A stretch of 64,000 nt of DNA from Perkinsus olseni (GCA_013115135.1 JABANP010000032.1:1-64000), one strand, 5' to 3'. Positions 1 to 9,980 are shown, counted from the stretch's first letter. Numbers and translations: made by a program. Notes: generated by a model not told the origin, from the sequence alone.

Positions 1-676
1 CACCATGAGAGTAGTGACGCTGGGCCCAAACAGCAGGATGCGCATCCGCGTGAGGGAACAGTGAAGGCAGCCTAGCCTGTATGTACACAGTAGGGTGAAT
101 TAATTGGTTATGCTAATCACAGGCAGAAAATGATCTCGAATACAAAGTCTCCTACAGGTATAAAAATCGACTGCCCATCTGTTTCGACAAGAGAAATTCA
201 ATGATATATATCGATCAGCCGTTTCATTGTTGTTAAACAGGACTCCTTCACCCGGAGTACCAACAGAGGCAGGTGGTTTCCGCTTGAAATGGGCTGCGTA
301 AGGCTACCTGGGGCCCCTATCAATAAATAGCGGGGAATCGCCACTCAGCAAAGAGACCAGTGGTCCTGGCCAGATTTAACAACATCAACCATCTGGTCCA
401 GATTTTAAGGCTGTTTATCAGCGCCTCAGAGGCGCCGCCCCTTGGGGTGACTTGCCTCCGGAGCCAGGACGTACGGCAGACGACGGGGACAATCTTCTCG
501 TGGACGTGGTCATGAGAGAACCTTGAAAGCTTAAGCAGTCATTAAACTTAGCCGTCACCGGCCGTACTTTTTCCCCGTCATTGTAACATCTACTTCACAA
601 AAAATATCAGCCTTCATACAACTAACAGCACATCAGAGAACATGTTCTTAAAAACACTTTGACCATCATCAATGTT
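1..676. other. Left-edge segment, no gene recognised
   Basis: I see no convincing exon, RNA gene or repeat here. Open frames are short and resemble nothing I know. It lies downstream of the minus-strand gene that ends at 677 and probably includes its 3' untranslated region. Confidence 0.4.
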
Positions 677-1318
677 TCACTTCAACGACCGTTCTGGATA
701 CATACGAAATAGCTTCCCACCAATGGTCATCACGATGTGATCCGTCACATGACGGTCACCATTGGGAATGAACGTCATCTCCTTGAAGTCGTCTTTCCCA
801 GCCTTGATGACATCTCCGAACTTCTCGTTGAAAGATTTCATCGCTTTTCGGCGTAGCACGTGTTTGACGAAGCCCCAAGATAAGAGCGATGATTCAAGGG
901 TTATCCAAGTGTGGATCCGTACAGACCTCAAGTGGCGGAGATCCCCGGGATATTGCAAGTCCTGCCAACCCGGGGTGGGTGCGTAATTGAGTGACAATGA
1001 GAAATCCGGCTCGAATTTCTTATGTTCGCCCTGCCAAAACTGCAAGTCCACCTTGCTGGCAGCGGGTTCGAAGACCGCTTTAGCAATCAGGCTCGTCCCA
1101 TTCACTCTGTTGTTCAAGGGTGTTGAATATTCTTTTCCAACCACCCGTTTATAGACGATACGACTGATTTGCTTTTTCGCCTCTCTCTGGCGCATTTCGT
1201 CCATCTCGGCTTGCCCCCATGTGCTAAGATAGCTACTTCCAAAAAGAGGCTCGACTCTGCACGATACAGAGCCTAAGATACCACCGTACACAGCAGCAAC
1301 GGAGAGTATAGAGTGCAT
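677..1318 (-). CDS. Small secreted lineage-specific protein, copy 1
   Basis: Function unknown. The protein is about 213 residues if translation starts at the methionine opening a hydrophobic signal-like segment (MHSILSVAAVYGGILGSVSC). An in-frame methionine 28 codons upstream, at 1402, would bury that segment, so I prefer 1318. After the signal come a short variable stretch, a conserved 'LNNxxNGTxLxAxA' region, an 'FWQGE' motif and a C-terminal 'KSFNxKFGD' block. Two relatives lie at 6440-7051 (complete) and 7490-7879 (truncated), with the same order of motifs. The 5' flanks of copies 1 and 3 are also alike up to about 1600 and 8270, so duplication included promoter DNA. No introns are needed. 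It could be a secreted host-interaction or surface protein, but nothing in the sequence proves that. Confidence 0.7.
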   Translation of the reverse strand: MHSILSVAAVYGGILGSVSCRVEPLFGSSYLSTWGQAEMDEMRQREAKKQISRIVYKRVVGKEYSTPLNNRVNGTSLIAKAVFEPAASKVDLQFWQGEHKKFEPDFSLSLNYAPTPGWQDLQYPGDLRHLRSVRIHTWITLESSLLSWGFVKHVLRRKAMKSFNEKFGDVIKAGKDDFKEMTFIPNGDRHVTDHIVMTIGGKLFRMYPERSLK

Positions 1319-2303
1319 AGGCGAGAGGACGATGGTGGAAAACCGCAACCGCTCGATCGATGTATTTTGGGGCGAGCTCACGGTAGGATTGGCGAAATTC
1401 AAAACCCTTCCGAGCGGCCGACCCTTCCGGCAACGTTGGAGTCAGCGGAGCAAGTAGCGCTGCAAGGCTTGTAGGCTACAAGTTGTAGCGCTACTGAATA
1501 GGGGCTCCGTAGAACAAGGCAAGGATGTCGAGAGGGTTTATTCAACCTAGCGCTTGAGCTGCCGACGAACCAACAGGATGTGAGCATAAGTAAACGTACA
1601 ATGAAAAATAAATTGTTTTGTTGAGCCAGTCAATTCATCTCTCAACCCGGGTTCACGACTTCAGCTAAGCTGAGTCGCGTGGTCACGCTGCGGGCAGGTT
1701 CAATTCCCTCCAGTCGCGCTTTAACAACACTAGTGGCTTGGGCCACTCTTAGGAGTCGCGAAGTAGAGATTCCCCGATTGTTGTTGTAAGCACCCACTTT
1801 AATGAACCCAACCACACTGCTCAAGCAGTTGATACCCTTCGGATAACTCGTGTATGAGGTACTGTCCCTCGACCAGAGGAGTAGCGCCGAACAAGAGAAG
1901 AAATCTTGCTCAAAAACAAGTGTTATCGAAAACTGCCTACTATGGGCCGATCACGAACCACCTACACGAATCATCGATACGTCTCTCAAATCTCCATAAT
2001 CTCGTCTCAAATAATAGTAATACTAAGTGGGCGTTTAGTGCGCACGCACGCGGACCGTCTCATAACGTGAACGCACGCAAAATAGACAACCGCTGTCTAA
2101 AGGAAGACAACCGTGACGGCTGACCCGTCACAGTCCGCACATCAGTCTTAAGCCATTGAACGCATCACCAATCCTACCTCAACCAGTCGGCCGCGGGTCG
2201 TCGCATACCATGTCTGGTTGGCCGCGTGGCAAGGACGATAGCCACCAACAGGCGAAAAATGATTTCCATCAGAAGAATAACCCCCCAGCAGGGAGACTGG
2301 GAA
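1319..2303. other. Upstream flank of copy 1, no further gene recognised
   Basis: The first 300 bases match the 5' flank of the truncated paralogue near 7900-8270, including a shared stretch reading 'agcgcttgagctgccga'. The rest holds only short unsupported frames. Confidence 0.45.
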
Positions 2304-2389
2304 TGTTCCTAGGAACGTTCCTAACGTGCGTTTTTTGAACAAGATTTGTGCATTCTCGTTCCTGGGAACGTTCCTGAAACTCAGGAACG
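2304..2389. repeat. GGAACGTTCC direct and inverted repeats
   Basis: A 19-bp unit of the form '(t/c)gttcct(a/g)ggaacgttcct' occurs at 2304-2322 and 2357-2375. The core GGAACGTTCC is itself a palindrome. At 2369-2389 a hairpin with 9-bp arms (cgttcctga / tcaggaacg) and a 3-nt loop follows. The repeats sit directly beside the most decayed tRNA-Ser copy. Confidence 0.7.
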
Positions 2390-2393
2390 GTTT

Positions 2394-2475
2394 ATTGAAC
2401 AGCCCGTCGAACCTGTGCCGGCTGAGCCGAGTGGACCTCGGATCCATTTTCATGATAACGCGGGCACGCTCACCA
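2394..2475 (-). pseudogene. Highly decayed tRNA-Ser copy
   Basis: On the minus strand this stretch aligns along most of its length with the intact tRNA-Ser at 5778-5859. The D-arm-proximal sequence, an anticodon arm still carrying CGA, the variable arm and 'caggttcga' of the T arm can be followed. The acceptor stem does not pair, position 33 is C instead of U, and the T-loop consensus is lost. It cannot be a functional tRNA. Edges are approximate. Confidence 0.6.
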
Positions 2476-2689
2476 ATTTCACAGCCGCTTGGGCCAGTGG
2501 TACCGGGAGGCGATTAATAGATTTTGACCAAAGTCGTTACACGTGAGCAATAGTGTTTGAGCCCGTGCAATTTGAGCCTACGAGATTTACTGCCCACTCC
2601 TTGGATACTCGCACACGCTCAATGGTTTTTCGCCCCTGGGACAGTCGAGACTGGGAGGAATAAAGCATACTTCGACCAAATTTTCAAGC

Positions 2690-2771
2690 CGACAGTGGCC
2701 GGACGCGAACCTGCGCGGGGGGAGACAAATGAATTTCTAGTCCACCTCCTCCACCACTCGGACACGCTGTC
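2690..2771 (-). pseudogene. tRNA-Ser pseudogene with AGA anticodon
   Basis: Exactly 82 nt, the same length as the intact tRNA-Ser at 5778-5859, and alignable end to end. The anticodon position reads AGA instead of CGA. Damage is clear: a C6:A67 mismatch in the acceptor stem, an A:G mismatch in the T stem, and a T loop reading TTCGCGT, which lacks the near-invariant A58. Similarity continues about 50 nt past the 3' end (the 'cgaccaaat' and 'aataaa' region), so the copy arose by DNA duplication of the locus and not by tRNA retrocopying. Confidence 0.75.
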
Positions 2772-3490
2772 TGATCTGAGCTCGCTTCACGGTTTCTCTG
2801 CGCGGTCTCTAGCTGCAACATCGGTTCAAAGGGGCTGTTTCTTGATCTATCATGGTGCTCTTACTGGCAATCTTTATATGCTCCCGGATACAGCGGCGTA
2901 CAAGTCGACAATAATAAATCGCCTAGACACTCCTCAACGAGTCCACAATGGTATAACCCCTAGACAGTTAGCCACCCCCCACCGGAACCACCAGTTTCTA
3001 TCCCTCATCCCCCAATCCCCGCTGGCGAGGACGGCAATCCTGCCATATATTCACCAGCCTGACAACTAGTAGTTGTCAACTACCCTCATTGCTTCTGCGT
3101 ATTATAAGTCCCAACCCTACCCTCTATGCGCCTTCGCTAGCTGCACGCAAGTTTGCTCCAGCGAACACGCCGTTCCTTGTCACGCTACTGAACATACGCT
3201 TGAAGCCCGGAACGAGATCAGTTCTCTCCGGCCCCCTCTAAAGTCTGGTTTTAGCTTACTTTGAGCCTCATCTCGAATAGCCACACTGTACCGAGTTAGT
3301 GCATACCACACTGCGCGCATATGCAAAGCAGAAGCTCTGGCTTCTGCTTTGTTCTGCCATCTATGTCACTTGGATGCCAGGGCCGGGCAGACTAAGTGCT
3401 TCAATCGTCAATAGTGGCCCGGTCGAATCGTTACAACTATTCATGGAGCGCGATCGTCTCGTTTCCTCAGTTGAGCTGCCATATAGAGTC
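2772..3490. other. Intergenic and promoter region of the subtilisin
   Basis: No gene recognised. Open frame continues upstream of 3491 in the subtilisin frame as far as 3299, so an earlier start is possible. The methionine at 3491 begins a clear signal peptide and is preferred. Confidence 0.4.
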
Positions 3491-4891
3491 ATGCTGATGC
3501 ATCTGGCATACTCGTTGTCGATCTCTCTGGTGCTATTAGCCTTTGGCGAGGCTGCCTCCCGTCGTACGCTGGTTACGGTGTCTCACACTGGGACGTCACT
3601 GGACATCCGTCGTTTACCGAAGATGATGGCACAGGCCGCCGCTGTCTCTGATGCTGCAAGGTTGCGCTATTTAAACCCAGACGACCACGAGTGTGAGAAA
3701 TGCTTCGAACAGGAAGGAATGATCTAGATCACCTATATAGATATCTATGACTTGACGGCTATTGGGGTCCAAATTGTGAGATCTGAATGCTCGGCAAGTT
3801 ACGACCAAATACTCAGCTACTTGAAGAAGGCCAAGGATATGCTCGGTATTGACTTCACTTGCGAGCCCGACTCTGGGTTCACCCTAGTGCCAGCTCTTAA
3901 CCGAGGAAAGGCTTCCCTCCATGGGCCAAGCGACTGTACTGGTGGCAACCGCAAGCTGTATACCAACGATCCCATCTCGGCCTGCCAGAGCAACCTTGAG
4001 GTCATTCGCATCGGTGCTGCTTGGCGAGCGGTTAGGGAAGCCAAGCGAAGGCTGAAAAAAGTGGTATTGGCAATTGTCGACTCCGGGGTTGAAATGGAGC
4101 ACCCGGATCTTGTTAATCAGTTCTGGAAGAACCCGGCTGACGGATCTATCGGTTACGACTTCATCACCAACACTAATAAACTTACCGACGGTCTGGGTCA
4201 CGGAACATTCTGTGCCGGGATAGCGGCAGCTCAGACCAACAACCGTATTGGAATCGCCGGAGTGGCAAATGCCGACCCCCTAGAGCTCAACGTGGAGTTG
4301 ATGATTTTGAGGATCTGTGATGAGTTTGGCTGGTGCCTTCTCAGCGATGAGCTGAGAGCACTCGACTACGCGGTGAGAATGAATGCAACAGTATCCTCTC
4401 ATTCGTATGGGGCACCGAATACGACTAAAGCCGCGGAGAAGGCATGGGAGAAGGCCACTGCTACCGGGCATCTCGCAGTTGTTGCTTCTGGCAACTACGG
4501 GGACAACTTGGACGAAGGCTATACAATCTACCCTTGTCAGTTTGCCAAGACCATGCCTATGCTCTGCATCACTGGCAGCACCTCATCTCCAACTACGAAG
4601 GTCTCTCTGGCCGATTTCTCCGACGCTGGGTCGTTCACTAAAGTGGCTGCCCCCGCCATTGATGTGAATTCAACAGTCCCTCCAAGCACATACGACAGTG
4701 GTTCCGGAACGTCGGCGTCTGCCCCCACCGCTGCCGGTGTAGCAGCTCTGCTGGCTACACTCGATCTAAGTGGTCCAGAGATAGTCGATGTCATCACGCG
4801 CTCTCGTACGGCTGGTATACCCAACCAATTTAATATCCCTGACATCGGGGAATTGGACGCGCTGGAGGCAGTTCGTATGGCCCTTGGATAG
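3491..4891 (+). CDS. Secreted subtilisin-like serine protease (perkinsin type)
   Basis: Peptidase family S8 endopeptidase, expected to be secreted. The start at 3491 opens a signal peptide (MLMHLAYSLSISLVLLAFGEA). A propeptide-like region of roughly 130 residues follows, then the catalytic domain. Catalytic Asp is in 'IVDSGVEMEHPD' (codon 4079-4081), His in 'GHGTFCAGI' (4199-4201) and Ser in 'GSGTSASAP' (4712-4714). The serine motif has Ala where most S8 enzymes have Met (GTSMAxP). An apparent in-frame TAG at 3725 is removed by a 48-nt GT-AG intron at 3693-3740, which keeps frame, so this is not a pseudogene. Perkinsus species secrete subtilisins of this kind (perkinsin). That parallel comes from family knowledge, not from an alignment. 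Confidence 0.88.
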
Positions 4892-5481
4892 CCGACCAGC
4901 TCTCTCTGGGCCAGAGGCCAATGACCGGAGGCTATGGCCATCTGCTTCTCAGTCAACGCCCACATCCACTTCCGCTGTCCATGTCTAGTCTATCCCACAT
5001 TTCTCGAGGAGATTATCTCCACATCTCCTAGTCCTCTTCGAAGAGAACCATTTAGCTGTCTTGATGTCCCCACCCTATTGTGACCTCATTGTACCGGATT
5101 TTCACCGTATGAAGGGGGTTTGTCGATGATGTATGCGGTGAGCATCTTTGTGAGGGAAAAGATAAGACCCCAAGATTCCACTAAAGTCATATTTGTCGAG
5201 TTTGACACATCCCTGAAAAGCAACACCACGACATCTGGGTTGCGCAGACTGGGTACGGACACTGGTGCTGCTACCCCATCATGGCTCAGGAGAGTAGCGT
5301 GCAGCTGGGGACGCAGCAGGCTCATGATGCGCCCTCATCCATCCAATACTTCACTTTGAAGCGAACTAGGCTAGTTTAACTAGCGATAAGGGCTTGGGAA
5401 AATGTTGCTTACTGAGCCCTCGGGGCTCAGCCCTGCTGGTTAACCAAATGCCCGGTTGTTAATGGCTCCCTGTCGTCGGCC
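4892..5481. other. Intergenic, no gene recognised
   Basis: Nothing coding is supported. A short GC-rich inverted repeat ('tgagccctcggggctca') lies near 5413-5429 and might form a hairpin. Confidence 0.4.
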
Positions 5482-5566
5482 CACTCGACTCAGCTCGGGC
5501 ACAGCGACACTCGACTCAGCTCGGGCACAGCGACACTCGACTCAGCTCGGGCACAGCGACACTCGA
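5482..5566. repeat. 26-bp tandem repeat, about 3.3 copies
   Basis: Unit is cactcgactcagctcggg followed by cacagcga, 26 bp in all, repeated three times without mismatch plus a 7-base remnant. It lies about 210 bp beyond the 3' end of the tRNA-Ser. Confidence 0.9.
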
Positions 5567-5777
5567 AGTTCTGTTCATGCCTACTCCTTATCATATCTCC
5601 CCCTTACGGACTGACGACCGAACTTGTGTGAGAAGCAATCATGCAATAGCGCTAACGATGAATTCTTGCACGGGTTTGGCCACATAACAATGCTCATACC
5701 ATCATTTCTCTCGAACAGTTCTGACTGTAGCCTACAACTAAGGACGAATAAACCACATCTCGACCAAATCATCAATC

Positions 5778-5859
5778 CGACAGCGGCAGGATTCGAACCT
5801 GCGCAGGCAGAGCCTAGTGGATTTCGAGTCCATCTCCTTAACCACTCGGACACGCTGTC
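5778..5859 (-). tRNA. tRNA-Ser (CGA)
   Basis: 82-nt class II tRNA. The acceptor stem GACAGCG pairs fully with CGCTGTC, with discriminator G. The D arm carries 'TGTCCGAGTGGTTAAGG' (A box), the anticodon loop is CTCGAAA giving CGA, the long variable arm is typical of serine tRNAs, and the T arm 'CAGGTTCGAATCCTG' is intact (B box). No intron and no encoded CCA. Only a run of three T follows closely, so the Pol III stop signal is weak or further away. Decayed copies are at 2690 and 2394. Confidence 0.95.
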
Positions 5860-6439
5860 TGGTTCGCATTTGAACATGGGAAAGTGGTAGCAGGATCACA
5901 CGTCTGGGCGTTTCTCTCTCGGTTCGACCTCTTCTATTGCATGAATAATGCCGATGAATCAGTTTTATGCGATTGGTGAAGACGGTTGTCACGTAGCCAC
6001 CGAATAGTCGAATCGATCGTGAATAGATAGCGACTGCACGCATTTAAGAAAGTACCATCTCACTGACTCGTCAGTAGAGTAATCGGCCTGGGAATGAGGA
6101 GCTTAGATACCATGAAGGTGATGGTCGAAACACAGTCCTCGCGGAACCTTGCAAGTGCAGATGCGGAGTAGATCGTCCTCCTGCTGAATCTCCTTGCGGA
6201 GTATAGAGGGGGATAGCGCAGAGACTGGTACGTCATGTTCCTATGAAGCAGTTCCGTATCGAGAGGTGGCCCGGCTGTTGTGTTAGATAGTGGCAAGGAT
6301 CTAACGAAACTCAGAGCTTGAATAAGGGCACAGCAATAAGTCTGTTATCAATCTCACTGGTAGTAAGTAACAACGGAGACGATACAACCAACAGAAAATC
6401 AGAGGGTATGTCTTCAATCACACCTTGCACTCACTCATC
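5860..6439. other. Intergenic between tRNA-Ser and secreted-family copy 2
   Basis: No gene, RNA or repeat that I can support. Confidence 0.4.
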
Positions 6440-7051
6440 TTAGCAGTCGTAGAACAAACGAATCGGCTGATCACCAATGGGCAAATCAATATAATCGTTA
6501 TCCTTGCCCTTTCTGGAGGGAGTGAAGAACACCCTCTTAAAGTCACTTTCCAGGGCCTTGAAGAAATCACCGAACTTCTTGTTGAAACTCTTGATCATCT
6601 CCGGGCGCTTCTTGATGTCGGGAGTGGTCTTAATTTCGACTGAATCGCCGAAGGGCAGAGAAATATTCGAAAGCACGACTTGATATAAGCTTGGGTTAAT
6701 CTCAAGAGAAAATACGAAAACGGCGTGCGGCCGCGGACGAGCACCCGTGACCTTCGAGCCCCAAAACGTCAAGTGTGCCTTATGGGGTAAGTCGAAGAGA
6801 GTTAGCTCAGCCATTAGGCTCCTCCCGTTGATCGTGTTATTCGGGAGCGTTACATACCGGTGCCCACGCATTCTTTCTCTAAGATCACGAACAAGCTGTC
6901 CTCTCAGCTCTTCGACACTCATCATGATTTCTTTTCTCCACCGCTCATCATGATGAGCGGCCATTTTCCCGAGAACTTTCCCTTGAAGGCGGCCCCATAC
7001 GAAGGCGAAGATGCTGCTGCACAGGGCAGGAAAGAGTATAACGCGCATCAT
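6440..7051 (-). CDS. Small secreted lineage-specific protein, copy 2
   Basis: 203 residues, unknown function, related to 677-1318. It begins with a hydrophobic signal-like segment (MMRVILFPALCSSIFAFVWG). The shared features are a helical 'MMSVEELRGQLVRDLRERM' region in place of the copy-1 N-terminus, 'LPNNTINGRSLMAELTLFD' matching 'LNNRVNGTSLIAKAVFE', 'LTFWGSK' matching 'LQFWQGE', and the C-terminal 'KSFNKKFGDFFKALESDFK' block. It is the most diverged of the three copies and has no frame damage. The family seems to be single-exon. Confidence 0.7.
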   Translation of the reverse strand: MMRVILFPALCSSIFAFVWGRLQGKVLGKMAAHHDERWRKEIMMSVEELRGQLVRDLRERMRGHRYVTLPNNTINGRSLMAELTLFDLPHKAHLTFWGSKVTGARPRPHAVFVFSLEINPSLYQVVLSNISLPFGDSVEIKTTPDIKKRPEMIKSFNKKFGDFFKALESDFKRVFFTPSRKGKDNDYIDLPIGDQPIRLFYDC

Positions 7052-7444
7052 GAAAAAAGGGACGTGAGGAAAATCGGCAATTGCTCGACTGAAACGATGA
7101 TCGTGCGGTCGATTTCCTATTGCGTTTCTATGGCGAGCGATGTTTCACCATTCCTTTGGCCACGGATGGCTTTCGGAACTACGACATCCAACAGACATTA
7201 GTTGATTGCCAGAACGCAACAACCCTCGAGAGGTTGGAAGATGCGTATGAGAGAGCTAAGGAACGCAGGCGAGACGGGTGCAGGGACCCTGCGCGTGTGA
7301 TGCGCTTCGCTCCGCTGTGCTCGAGACGAGACACTTCCTCCATGGCTTTAGATGGCTTTAGACGATTTAGTCCGTCTCTTCCTGTGTGTTGAGTCCTATG
7401 TCACCTGATACACCCGAATGGCACAACAGCGTGGCGCCGGGTGC
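7052..7444. other. Spacer between copy 2 and the truncated copy 3
   Basis: Contains the 5' flank of copy 2. This is where the missing 3' part of copy 3 would be expected, but no remnant of its 'KSFNxKFGD' region is visible. Confidence 0.4.
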
Positions 7445-7493
7445 GTGACGCCGGTGGTGACACCCTGCAGCAGGGTGTCACCACCGGCGTCAC
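7445..7493. repeat. 49-bp perfect palindrome
   Basis: Two perfectly complementary 24-bp arms (gtgacgccggtggtgacaccctgc and its reverse complement) flank a single A. On the minus strand the stop codon of the truncated paralogue (TGA at 7490-7492) falls inside the right arm. As RNA or single-stranded DNA it would fold into a very stable hairpin. Confidence 0.95.
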
Positions 7494-7879
7494 GTCACCT
7501 GTTGTAGAAAGTTACCGGGATATTGAGAATCCTGCCAACCCCGTGTAGGTAGATAGCGGAGAGAAGATAAGAAATCCGGCTCGACTTTCTTATCTTCGCC
7601 TTGCCAAAACTTCATGCGCACCTTTCTGAACTCAAAGGCCGCGTTAGCTACCAGTCTCGTCCCATTCGCTGTGTTGTTCAACAGCGTTGAATATCCTCTT
7701 CCAGCCAGCCTTCTGTAAACGGCACGACTGATTTCATTTCTCGCTTTGCTCTGGCGTATTGCATCTAGGCGGGCTTGCGCATATCGGCCCAAACCGCTGC
7801 CTTCAAAAATAGGCTTGAGACTGCAAGATACAGAGCCCAGGATGCTACCCAACACAGCAGCGAAGTAGATGAAGCGCAT
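7490..7879 (-). pseudogene. Secreted-family copy 3, truncated at the palindrome
   Basis: Close relative of copy 1 (677-1318): the same signal segment (MRFIYFAAVLGSILGSVSC), the same 'LLNNTANGTRLVANAAFE', 'FWQGEDKKVEPDF' and 'GWQDxQYPG' motifs. It then ends abruptly, within four codons of that last motif, in the 49-bp palindrome. Roughly 85 C-terminal residues present in copy 1 are missing. The remaining frame is intact, so it may still be translated, but it lacks the family's most conserved end. An upstream methionine at 7912 extends the frame by 11 residues. Confidence 0.7.
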
Positions 7880-8754
7880 AAGCGAAGACGGGGAAGAGAG
7901 GGAAAACCGCAACCGCTCGATCGGTCTGACGATACAGTTTGGGGTGAGCTCACCGTGTTTAAGGATGAGCGAGATTCAAAAACCCTCCGGGCGACCGAAT
8001 CTTCCGTCAATATCGGAGTCAGCGGACGTGACGCTTCCCTTCACGCAGTAACACCGATTAACTCAGAGATTCTTTTTTTTTCTCACCCACTATCCGGACA
8101 CGGCTACCGGGGAGGAAGATCTCATCGGGAGGCTGGTTTCTCCGGCACCGCAACACATGCTTCCACCCGGTAGCGATACCGTATCACCGATACGTGTATT
8201 CAACACAGCGCTTGAGCTGCCGAGCAACCAACGCGAGATGAGAATTAGCAAATATAAGTGGAATAGAATGACGTTGATCTGGTGCTCTGCTCTGTTACGA
8301 TGGCCGAGGGATGAACCAACCAAGCAGAATACGCACAGAGTCTTAACGTGCCTCGTCAAGGTAAGGGAGACATTACTTCTTCGGTATCTAGAGCGAACGA
8401 GTAGAGCAGACAAACCAAGATCGTCGTCCAGTGTACTGTTCTGTTAACTCTCAGTGAATTCTCCTTCATTGACTCAACCAGAGACATTGCGGTGATCGTA
8501 CTCTTGAAACACATCAGAAGCAGAGCGGCCAGCTTGACGAATTCTTGGCCTTCAGCCCGCTTTAGAAATCTCAGAAGTCAACCATCGTGAAAAGGACTTC
8601 ACTAGCGTCTCGCCGCCTTCGCCCGCCGCAGTCCTCCCGAAAACCACAGTCGATTCGAGCGCTTCTCTTATCGACTCTGCAGAGTACCTGTTGACCACCG
8701 GCTAAGAGGAGCTCGACAACTCCTAACAAGACCGCCAGCTAGTCTAGTGAAGGC
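7880..8754. other. Copy-3 5' flank and intergenic
   Basis: The first 390 bases match the flank of copy 1. Nothing further is supported before the lipoate-ligase 3' end. Confidence 0.45.
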
Positions 8755-9980
8755 TTACGTAGCCCCTCGGAGCGCTTCCTCGAGAATACCAATGACGTCA
8801 GGGTAGAGAGCATCAGTAAAGACACGGCATTCGACGATACGACCCTTAATAACGTCGAGATGAACCTGCAATGATCAAACTTAGATTACGAACAGAGTCG
8901 CATCATGCGCGGCAAAGTTGAGCGGGCGAAGTGATTTTTCCCATTTGTCGAGGCCAAAGCCCCGCGCACAGCCCCAACTCCATACTCTAACATCTCGCAA
9001 TGGGCAGAGCAAAAAGAAAGTTGAACCTTCTTCACTCTGAGCACGCCTGATTCCGACCGTAACGACGAAAGACCCGACCTAGAGGGAACCCCAATGATGT
9101 CCTTCCGTTGCAGTGCCCCCCCATGAAGCCCCTCACATCGAAATTAGCAACACCGTCAACTCTGCCCGTCATGTTGTGGGAAAACTCAGGAGTCGAGCCG
9201 AATCTCCACGCCCAGTCCTGCAGTAAACGCATGCTTGCAGAAGAGGGGCATACAGGAATCCCCTACTTTCAACTTCTCGTAATGTTCCGTGAAAACTTCG
9301 TCATTCTCCACATCACTTTCGGCAACGGCATCTCCTGTCAACGTTCGGGTGATAACCTACTGTATCAATAGGAGCAATTCAGGAGTATCGGATGGTGTGG
9401 TACTCACCTCTTGGCGGTGGGGGTTGGCTTCGACAAAGGCCTTCTCTAGAGCATCGCAAACGTTTTCTGCACAATATTAACGATTCCCGGTTTAAAAACC
9501 CAATCCCGCCGGGTATCCGTCAAAGCATCCATAAACATTATGAAGATGCTAGAATCAACGAGCCATCTAGCTACGAGATAGGATGAATATCTTGCACTGT
9601 GAGATACCCATTCCGTTTAGCAGCGCCGTGAAGCTCACAGTATTCAACCGCAAGTTACCCCAGCCGTGATTCGCTGGTACGAACAGGTAAGAGAGCGCGT
9701 ATCCCGAGCTAGTTGGCCATAAGCATTTGTCGTGGACGAAGAACGAGAAACCATCCCGAACTTTTATCAACAGCAGACTCACCATGGGAAAGCTCCGGGT
9801 TGATGTCGATCAAATTCGCTACCCTCGCATGCACACTGGCGACTCCCTTCGACTCCAGTTTTAGCTTAGAGGGCGAAAGGTATCTGAGGATCGAGTCGGT
9901 GCCACGGGAAACACGACATGTCGTGAGATGATACGCCATTCATTGAAGCCTCTATACGCTACAGCAACCTCAAAACGTTG
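8755..9980 (-). pseudogene. lplA: Lipoate-protein ligase A, 5'-truncated
   Basis: Spliced C-terminal part of a lipoate-protein ligase, which attaches scavenged lipoate to the E2 and H proteins of mitochondrial dehydrogenases. Recognisable blocks in order: a degenerate 'AYH.TT' region, 'LRYLSPSKLKLESKGVASV', 'ARVANLIDINPELSHG', 'ENVCDALEKAFVEA', 'DWAWRFGSTPEFSHNM', and the C-terminal domain 'VHLDVIKGRIVECRVFTDAL' ending at a TAA at 8755. Introns include a long one at 9467-9782 (316 nt) and a 49-nt one. The N-terminal catalytic half with the RRxSGGGAVxHD lipoate-binding motif is absent upstream to 10.4 kb, and the 'AYR' and 'AYH' pieces near 9940-9970 lie in different frames. I therefore read it as a truncated remnant, though a distant or divergent 5' exon cannot be excluded. 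Confidence 0.65.

Noticed and set aside
3725..3727. Subtilisin as a pseudogene because of an internal TAG
   Set aside because: A well-formed 48-nt GT-AG intron removes the stop and keeps the frame.
5578..5877. Peptide 'SVSEWLRRWTRNPLGSACAG' on the minus strand
   Set aside because: It is the conceptual translation of the tRNA-Ser gene, a common annotation artefact.
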